NCBI GenBank assembly: GCA_030525785.1
Contig: JAUNEA010000002.1
Coordinates: 1-64,000 of the forward strand
DNA length: 64,000 bases
Origin: Cardiobacteriaceae bacterium
GTDB taxonomy: Bacteria; Pseudomonadota; Gammaproteobacteria; Cardiobacteriales; Cardiobacteriaceae
Reading direction: 5' to 3'
The notes beneath the pieces were generated by a model. The model was not told the DNA's origin. It saw only the letters and a list, made by a program, of their open reading frames with translations, and did not search any database. Shown here one piece after another: positions 58,153 through 64,000 of this stretch (the stretch's first letter is position 1; every line of letters begins with the position of its first letter). A program made the translations under genes and the position numbers.

Positions 58153-59634
58153 ATGTCAAAGGAATTACTGGCCATTGCAGAAGCTGTTGCAAATGAGCGC
58201 GATATTTCGCGTGAGGCAATTTTTGAAGCGCTGGAAGCTGCTTTGGCAGCGGCGACCAGAAAGCGCTTTTTGGATAAAGATATTGATGCTAAAGTTGTCA
58301 TTAACCAAAAAACAGGCGAATACATCACTTATCGCTTATGGTATGTGGTTGATGATGATGATATTTTGGAAAATGTTGATGCTCAGATGCGTGAAACCGT
58401 TGCCCAAATCGAGTTTCCTCATGCCAATTTAAAGGTTGGCGATACACACGCTGTTCTCATTGAAAATGAGCCTTTTGGACGCATCAGCGCCCAGCAAGCC
58501 AAACAAATCATCATGCAAAAATTGCGTGAGGCAGAGCGGGAAAAGGTTTACCAACAATTTATTTCGATGGAAGGCACATTGGTGCATGGTATCGTGCGCC
58601 GTGTTGAACGAGGCAATGTGATTGTGGATATTGGCGAGGGTCATGAAGCAACCATTTTGAAAGAAAACATGATTCCACGCGAGAGTTTGAAAAATGGTGA
58701 GCGGATTCGTGCCTATATTGAGAAAGTGAACCGTGAAATGCGGGGGCCACAAATTTCTCTCAGCCGTACTGCGCCTGAATTTTTGATTCAGTTGTTTACT
58801 CTGGAAGTGCCTGAAATTGCATCAGGTAATATTGAGATTGTTGGGGCGGCGCGTGATGCTGGGATACGAGCAAAAATTGCTGTACGAGCGATGGATCCGC
58901 GCATTGACCCTGTGGGAGCCTGTGTGGGCATTCGTGGTTCGCGGGTGCAAAGTGTGATGAAAGAGCTAGGCGCTGAAAGTGTGGACATTGTTTTGTGGGA
59001 CGAAGATCCAGAAGTTTATATTCGTAAAGCCATGTCCCCAGCACAAATCAGCAAAACGCTTGCTTTGCCTGAGCAAAAAATCATCTACTTAGCTGTTGCG
59101 GAAGAGCAAATGCCGAAAGCTGTTGGTCGAGGTGGGCAAAATGTTCGTTTGGCTTCAGCATTAACAGGCTGGACGATTAATGTTCTGAAAGAAGAAGAAT
59201 TTGAACAGCTGACTCTGGGTGAACAAGAGAAAAAACTCTGCAAAGCGCTTGGCATAAACAGTGATTTGGCGAAAAAATTATTGGCGGCAGGTTATGACAC
59301 CGTTGAAAGCATCGCTTATCAAGATCGAGAAGAGCTATTGGCTTTGGGAATTGCGGATAAGCGCGTTGATGAATTGATTGAGAAAGCAGCGGATTATTTG
59401 TTGGCACAATCCTTTGAAGTAGAAGAGCATGCCAGTGATGAAGAAAGTCTGACGCTTCAAGAAATGGAGGGCTTACGTCCTGAAGTGCAAAGCGCTTTGC
59501 ATGCTCAGGGTCTGAGAACTCAAGAGGATTTGGCAGAATTATCGGTTGATGAGCTGATGAGTTATGCCAAAATCAGTAAAGAAGAGGCAAGCGCTTTGAT
59601 TTTGAAGGCGCGTGAGCCTTGGTTTCGCGGATAA
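58153..59634 (+). CDS. nusA: Transcription termination/antitermination protein NusA
   Basis: A 493-residue RNA-polymerase factor. N-terminal domain, S1 domain (GTLVHGIVRRVERGNVIVDI, about 138-157), two KH domains (AVRAMDPRIDPVGACVGIRG and LPEQKIIYLAV...PKAVGRGGQNVRLA) and two C-terminal helix-hairpin-helix repeats, as in E. coli (495 residues). The ATG at 58153 has GGGAG upstream. It lies 20 bp after rimP. Confidence 0.97.
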   Translation: MSKELLAIAEAVANERDISREAIFEALEAALAAATRKRFLDKDIDAKVVINQKTGEYITYRLWYVVDDDDILENVDAQMRETVAQIEFPHANLKVGDTHAVLIENEPFGRISAQQAKQIIMQKLREAEREKVYQQFISMEGTLVHGIVRRVERGNVIVDIGEGHEATILKENMIPRESLKNGERIRAYIEKVNREMRGPQISLSRTAPEFLIQLFTLEVPEIASGNIEIVGAARDAGIRAKIAVRAMDPRIDPVGACVGIRGSRVQSVMKELGAESVDIVLWDEDPEVYIRKAMSPAQISKTLALPEQKIIYLAVAEEQMPKAVGRGGQNVRLASALTGWTINVLKEEEFEQLTLGEQEKKLCKALGINSDLAKKLLAAGYDTVESIAYQDREELLALGIADKRVDELIEKAADYLLAQSFEVEEHASDEESLTLQEMEGLRPEVQSALHAQGLRTQEDLAELSVDELMSYAKISKEEASALILKAREPWFRG

Positions 59635-59646
59635 AGGAGTGAGAAG

Positions 59647-62349
59647 ATGTCAACCGTTGCAGATGTAGCGAAACAATTAAAAATTAGCGTTGAGCGTTTA
59701 CTGGCGGAATTGGGTGAGGCAGGTATTAGTGTTGGTGGAGCAGAAGATGTGCTGGCACCTGCGCAAAAAATGAAGCTGACCCAGCATATGAATGCCAAAA
59801 AAGCAGGCAAATCTAGCACAACAAAAGCCAGTACTGCAAAAACCGAAAGTAATCGTGGCGCAAAAGCAGGTAGTGAAAAAACAGGAACGGCGCGTAAACC
59901 ACGCACGCCTAAAGCCACAGCTGCGGAGAAAGAGAAAAAGCTCAGCCCGCTTGAACTCGCTAAACAATTGGCAGAGCAACAGCGTATGGCTCAGGGTGAA
60001 GCACAGCGTGAAAATGAACAGCGTGAACGAGAAGAGGCTATCGCTGCCGAAAAACGTCGCTTGATTGAAGAGGAAGAGCGCAAAGCGCGTAAAGAAGCCG
60101 AAGAGCAAGCGCGTAAAGAAGCAGAGGCGCAAGCTCAATTAGAAGCCAAAAAACGTAAAGAAGCTGAAGAAGCTTTAGCGCGTCAATTGGCGGAGCAAGA
60201 GAAAGAGCGTGCGTTGCGTAAAGCAGAGGCAGATAAAGCCAATGCCGAAAAGCAATTGAAGAAACAGCAAGAGCGCGAGAAGCAAGCAGCTAAAGAGCAA
60301 GAAGAGCTGGAAATGCAACGCCGTGAAGCCTTACGCGATGTTGAACGCCGTGAGAATTTTGAAGCAGAAGCAGAGGCTCGATTCCACATCAATAGCCGTG
60401 ATCGCGGGGCTGGCAAGAATGGTGGCGGTAAGCGCGGTGGCAAGGATAGAGGTGATGATGAGGGCGGTGGTCGCCGTGGTAGTCGTGGCAATGTTGGGTC
60501 TTCAAGTCGCAATGGTCACGATAAACGCAAACATGATGACCGTCATCAGCAACAGCGTAAAGGTGGTAAATTTGAAAAGCCTGTTGCTCCAATTGTACGC
60601 GAAGTGCGAATCCCTGAAACCATTACTGTTGGTGAATTGGCGCAAAAAATGAGCGTTAAAGCAGGCGATTTAATCAAAACCATGATGAAACTCGGCTCTA
60701 TGGTAACCATCAACCAAATTCTTGACCAAGAAACGGCAGCTTTGGTTGCAGATGAAATGGGGCATAGCTATGTTTTGATTAAAGATAATGACTTAGAGGC
60801 TCAAGTTATTGCGGAGGCGCAAGAAAACAGCGCTAATGTCATTCAGCGTGCGCCTGTGGTCACTATTATGGGTCACGTTGACCATGGTAAAACCTCATTG
60901 CTGGATTACATTCGCAAGGCCAAAGTTGTGGCAAGTGAGGCTGGTGGTATTACGCAACATATTGGTGCATACCGTGTGCAAACGCCTAAAGGCACGATTA
61001 CATTCCTTGATACCCCAGGGCACGCTGCCTTTACAGCTATGCGTGCGCGTGGAGCGAGTGCAACGGATATTGTGATTTTGGTGGTTGCAGCAGATGATGG
61101 CGTGATGCCACAAACCATTGAAGCGATTCAGCACGCACAGGCAGCGAAAGTGCCTGTGATTGTGGCGGTGAACAAAATGGATAAACCTGAAGCTGACCCT
61201 GATCGTGTTAAAAATGAGCTTTCTCATCATGGCATTATTTCCGAAGACTGGGGTGGAGAAACCTTATTTGCCCATGTTTCTGCGAAAACAGGAGAAGGTA
61301 TTGATGATTTGTTGGATAAAGTCTTGATTCAAGCGGAAGTTTTGGAATTATCTGCTCCATCAACAGGCTTTGGTCGAGGGGTAGTGATTGAATCGCGTTT
61401 GGATAAAGGTCGTGGTTCGGTTGCAACCATTCTGGTTCAATCAGGCTTGGTTAAAAAAGGCGATATTTTGTTGGCAGGTATGGAATACGGCAAAATTCGT
61501 GCCTTGATGGATGAGACAGGTAAAGAACTCAAGGAAGCAGGTGCATCGATGCCTGTTGAGATTTTGGGGCTTTCAGGCGTGCCAAATGCAGGTGATGAGG
61601 TTGTGGTGGTTGAAAGTGAGCGTAAGGCTCGTGAGATTGCCAACTTCCGTCAAGGTAAATTTAAAGAAATCAAAATTGCGCGTCAGCAGAAGGCAAAATT
61701 GGAGAATCTCTTTGCCTCAGGTCAAAGTGAGAGTTTGAAAGCTGTGAATCTGATGGTGAAAACCGATGTACAAGGCTCTGCTGAAGCGCTTTCTGATTCG
61801 CTCTTGAAACTTTCTACCGATGAAGTCAAAGTGAATATTATTGCTTCAGGCATTGGTGGTATCACAGAGTCAGATATTCAATTGGCGATTGCTTCGGAAG
61901 CCATCATCATTGCTTTTAACGTTCGTGCCGATGGCAATGCGAAGAAATTGGCTGAGCAAGAAGGCGTTGATTTGCGTTACTACAGCATCATTTATGAGGC
62001 GATTGATGAAGTGAAAGCAGCGATGCAAGGTCTGCTCTCGCCAGAAATTCGTGAAGAAATCATTGGCTTGGCTGAAGTTCGTAGCGTATTCCGTTCATCA
62101 AAATTGGGCGCGATAGCAGGTTGCGTCGTGATGGATGGGGTACTCAAACGCAATAATCCTATCCGCGTTTTGCGTAATAACGTGGTTATTTATGAGGGCG
62201 CGTTGGAATCCTTACGCCGTTTCAAAGACGATGTGAATGAGGTTCGCGCAGGCACAGAATGTGGTTTGGGCGTGAAAAACTACAATGATGTGCGCGAAGG
62301 TGACCAAATCGAATGTTACGAGCGCGTATCCATTGAGCGTAAGCTGTAA
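59647..62349 (+). CDS. infB: Translation initiation factor IF-2
   Basis: A 900-residue GTPase placing initiator tRNA on the 30S subunit. N-terminal IF2_N domain (1-50), a long charged Ala/Glu/Lys-rich and then Gly/Arg-rich linker (about 50-315), a second IF2_N domain ([20 protein letters not shown]), and the G domain with GHVDHGKT (about 407-414), DTPGH and NKMD, then domains II-IV. The only palindrome core lies near 61784. A palindrome-pair terminator follows the stop. Confidence 0.98.
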   Translation: MSTVADVAKQLKISVERLLAELGEAGISVGGAEDVLAPAQKMKLTQHMNAKKAGKSSTTKASTAKTESNRGAKAGSEKTGTARKPRTPKATAAEKEKKLSPLELAKQLAEQQRMAQGEAQRENEQREREEAIAAEKRRLIEEEERKARKEAEEQARKEAEAQAQLEAKKRKEAEEALARQLAEQEKERALRKAEADKANAEKQLKKQQEREKQAAKEQEELEMQRREALRDVERRENFEAEAEARFHINSRDRGAGKNGGGKRGGKDRGDDEGGGRRGSRGNVGSSSRNGHDKRKHDDRHQQQRKGGKFEKPVAPIVREVRIPETITVGELAQKMSVKAGDLIKTMMKLGSMVTINQILDQETAALVADEMGHSYVLIKDNDLEAQVIAEAQENSANVIQRAPVVTIMGHVDHGKTSLLDYIRKAKVVASEAGGITQHIGAYRVQTPKGTITFLDTPGHAAFTAMRARGASATDIVILVVAADDGVMPQTIEAIQHAQAAKVPVIVAVNKMDKPEADPDRVKNELSHHGIISEDWGGETLFAHVSAKTGEGIDDLLDKVLIQAEVLELSAPSTGFGRGVVIESRLDKGRGSVATILVQSGLVKKGDILLAGMEYGKIRALMDETGKELKEAGASMPVEILGLSGVPNAGDEVVVVESERKAREIANFRQGKFKEIKIARQQKAKLENLFASGQSESLKAVNLMVKTDVQGSAEALSDSLLKLSTDEVKVNIIASGIGGITESDIQLAIASEAIIIAFNVRADGNAKKLAEQEGVDLRYYSIIYEAIDEVKAAMQGLLSPEIREEIIGLAEVRSVFRSSKLGAIAGCVVMDGVLKRNNPIRVLRNNVVIYEGALESLRRFKDDVNEVRAGTECGLGVKNYNDVREGDQIECYERVSIERKL

Positions 62350-62364
62350 GCAACTCAATCAACC

Positions 62365-62399
62365 CAAAGCGCTTTGTGTTGGCAAAGCGCTTTGTTTTT
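62365..62399 (+). terminator. Palindrome-pair terminator between infB and rbfA
   Basis: Two perfect 12-bp copies (62365-62376 and 62383-62394) make a 12-bp stem with loop TGTTGG, followed by TTTTT. Because rbfA follows 15 bp later in the same direction, it is likely a partial terminator. Confidence 0.8.
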
Positions 62400-62409
62400 A
62401 GGAGAGACG

Positions 62410-62778
62410 ATGAAATTTGATAGAACCAAAAGAATTGGCGAGCAAATGCGGCGAGATTTATCACAGGCTTTGCCGATGTTGTTATCGCACCCACGCGCCT
62501 CGATGTTGTCGGTAACGGCTGTGGTGGTGACGCGTGATTTATCCTTTGCCAAAGTTTATGTAACTCATATTTTGAACGATGAAGCAGAGCGGCAGATGTT
62601 GGTGAAGATGTTGAACCAACAAGCGCCCCAATTTCGTCATTATTTGGCAAAGCGCTTGGATATTCGCAAAATGCCAGAATTGAGCTTTGTTTATGATCAT
62701 TCGGTAGAGTATGGTGCAAAAATGGAGCAAAAGCTAAGCGCTTTGGTCAAAGATTTGCCTGATGAGGAGGAGATGTGA
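62410..62778 (+). CDS. rbfA: Ribosome-binding factor A
   Basis: A 122-residue 30S maturation factor. RTKRIGEQMRRDLSQALPML begins the KH-like fold, and DLSFAKVYVTHI and YLAKRLDIRKMPELSFVYDH are characteristic. The ATG at 62410 follows AGGAGAG; 12 codons earlier in frame are within the terminator. Its stop overlaps the truB GTG as GTGA. Confidence 0.95.
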   Translation: MKFDRTKRIGEQMRRDLSQALPMLLSHPRASMLSVTAVVVTRDLSFAKVYVTHILNDEAERQMLVKMLNQQAPQFRHYLAKRLDIRKMPELSFVYDHSVEYGAKMEQKLSALVKDLPDEEEM

Positions 62779-63686
62779 GCCAATCTTATTCTGTTAAAAA
62801 ACGCGCCCTTTCGGGCGTTTTGCTTTTTTACAAAGACGCTGGTGTGAGCAGTAATCAGGCTTTGCAACGTGTGCGTTATTTATACCGTGCTGAAAAAGCA
62901 GGGCATGGTGGAACACTTGATCCCTTTGCTACAGGCTTATTGCCCATTTTGCTGGGGGAGGCGAGCAAATTTGGGCATTATCTGCTTGATGCTGATAAAA
63001 CTTACCGCGTTCGTTTGCAATTTGGTTTTGAAACCGATACCCAAGATTTAACAGGAAAACCAACGCGCCATGCCCCTATCCCTGATTTGAAATCTCTTGA
63101 CTGGGAAAGAGAACTCAAAGCGCTTTGTGGCGTGCAAATGCAACAGCCTCCGAGTTATTCTGCCTTAAAGGTAGATGGAAAACGGGCGTATGAATTGGCG
63201 CGTTCGGGCGAAGAGGTGCAGCTTTTGGCACGTGAAATTGAGATAAAGCGCTTTGAGCTTTTAGGCTTGGGTGAAGATTTTGCGGATTTGGAAGTTTGTT
63301 GCAGCAAGGGGACTTATGTACGTACGTTGGTTCAGGACTTAGCAAAGCGCTTTGGTTCAGCTGGTCATGCAAGCAAGCTAGAACGTGTGGCAGTGGGGGA
63401 TTTAAAGGTTCAGCCTCAGCATCATTTGCAAGCTTTACAAGCTTTGGCGACCGAACAAAGCGCTTTAGATGCCCTTTTGTTGCCATTGGAGACTTGCGTA
63501 GCAAAATTGCCACGCCTTGCTGTTCCTGATGAAAAAATTCGCTATCTTATCAATGGTAACGATGTTTTTGTGGCAACAGAGCTTGAGGGAGAAGTGGCGT
63601 TGTATCATGCAGAAAAGTTTTTAGGCGTGGGAGAAGTGAAGGGGCGGCGCGTGTTTCCCAAACGGTTATGTCAGCGTTTGGAGTGA
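62775..63686 (+). CDS. truB: tRNA pseudouridine-55 synthase
   Basis: A 303-residue enzyme making pseudouridine 55 in tRNA. The catalytic Asp is in GTLDPFATGLLP (about 46-57), with AGHGGTLD before it, and QQPPSYSALKVDGKRAYELA (about 122-141) is the TruB landmark. GTG start overlapping rbfA. The last gene of the operon; rpsO and pnp, common next genes, are absent. Confidence 0.97.
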   Translation: MSQSYSVKKRALSGVLLFYKDAGVSSNQALQRVRYLYRAEKAGHGGTLDPFATGLLPILLGEASKFGHYLLDADKTYRVRLQFGFETDTQDLTGKPTRHAPIPDLKSLDWERELKALCGVQMQQPPSYSALKVDGKRAYELARSGEEVQLLAREIEIKRFELLGLGEDFADLEVCCSKGTYVRTLVQDLAKRFGSAGHASKLERVAVGDLKVQPQHHLQALQALATEQSALDALLLPLETCVAKLPRLAVPDEKIRYLINGNDVFVATELEGEVALYHAEKFLGVGEVKGRRVFPKRLCQRLE

Positions 63687-63815
63687 AAGAGAAGATGTTT
63701 GTTTGTTGAAGAATAAAGATTTTTTGAAAGTTGAATAAATCGTGAATAAAATGCAAACAAGGGTTTGACGAAAAATTAAACTCTATGTTCTTGATTTACC
63801 AACGAGGAGTTCATC

Positions 63816-64000
63816 ATGTCTAAGAAAAAAATGGATACCCAAAGCGCTTTGTCTGTGGTGATGATTGGCGCACTCTCTACGTTCACGACAGAAGCTCAGG
63901 CAGTGGATTGTGTGCCAGATGTGAGCAATACCAACAGTTATGATTTATCGGGACAATTGTGTGATATTCAAATCAATTCGAGTCATGGTGATTTGGTTTT
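63816..64000 (+). CDS. Secreted protein, N-terminal part (runs off window)
   Basis: The first 61 codons of a gene cut by the right edge. A signal peptide of the form MSKKKMDTQSALSVVMIGAL...TEAQA is followed by VDCVPDVSNTNSYDLSG, a Ser/Asn/Asp-rich beta-type sequence that recalls autotransporter or adhesin passenger domains. GAGGAG precedes the ATG with 6-nt spacing. The palindrome at 63840-63851 codes Gln-Ser-Ala-Leu inside the signal peptide. Confidence 0.7.
   Translation, partial: MSKKKMDTQSALSVVMIGALSTFTTEAQAVDCVPDVSNTNSYDLSGQLCDIQINSSHGDLV

Noticed and set aside
59698-60138. Minus-strand frame opposite infB
   Set aside because: A Phe/Leu/Arg-rich shadow of the charged IF-2 linker.
63765-63789. 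Promoter TTGACG plus TATGTT before the last gene
   Set aside because: The spacing is only about 13 bp, too short for a standard promoter, so not listed.

Overview
The window looks like chromosomal DNA of a gammaproteobacterium with moderate GC. The support is gene order: initiator tRNA-rimP-nusA-infB-rbfA-truB and ndk-rlmN-pilF-rodZ-hisS-yfgM-bamB-der, together with SlyX, UbiK and YfgM. SMC replaces MukB here. The pseudoazurin, cytochrome c5, DNR-like regulator and UbiM-type hydroxylase suggest a host-associated, facultatively anaerobic or denitrifying lineage. A Cardiobacteriales- or Neisseria-like lifestyle is a guess; I could not identify the species.

The dominant signal is a 12-bp perfect palindrome, CAAAGCGCTTTG. 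By hand I count about 178 copies of its 8-bp core AAGCGCTT in 64 kb (about 2.8 per kb), against about one expected in random DNA of even base composition. It occurs inside genes in all three reading frames (giving Gln-Ser-Ala-Leu, Lys-Arg-Phe or Lys-Ala-Leu) and between genes. Closely spaced intergenic pairs form ready-made terminator hairpins. It is absent from the CRISPR array and from a small AT-rich island at 28.7-30.05 kb. It is the best candidate here for something undescribed: a highly iterated palindrome, DNA-uptake signal or methylation target.

Layout. 1-2460: a type I-F CRISPR array of 35 repeats, transcribed leftward, with its leader on the right and no cas gene in the window. 2461-9.7 kb: an orphan GldG/DUF4340 pair, xerD, serB, an IalB-family protein, a UbiM-like hydroxylase and a YdcH protein. 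8.3-13.8 kb: a six-gene metal-uptake operon (two paralogous binding proteins, permease, ATPase, pseudoazurin, DUF4198). 14-28.7 kb, all leftward: argG, a Gcr-type membrane protein, tmk-mltG-fabF, slyX-smc, DUF58-moxR-lpxK, plsY and fabI. 28.7-30.05 kb: an AT-rich island with an XRE regulator, two small membrane proteins and a gene remnant. 30.1-37.6 kb: pdxK-yjdM, gyrB, a GNAT acetyltransferase, and thiBPQ under a TPP riboswitch.

37.7-48.3 kb, mostly rightward: dsbA, ndk, rlmN, pilF, rodZ, hisS, yfgM, bamB, der, lspA and ansA. 48.3-54.1 kb, leftward: a GST, a NadM-type adenylyltransferase, cytochrome c5, ubiK, uvrA and a DNR-like regulator. 54.2-57.4 kb: an OmpR-type two-component system translationally coupled to lrgAB. 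57.5-63.7 kb: an initiator tRNA with unusual acceptor-end bases, then rimP-nusA-infB-rbfA-truB. The window ends inside a secreted-protein gene.

Starts were chosen by ribosome-binding site, stop/start overlap, signal peptide and family length; many are shorter than the longest open frame.
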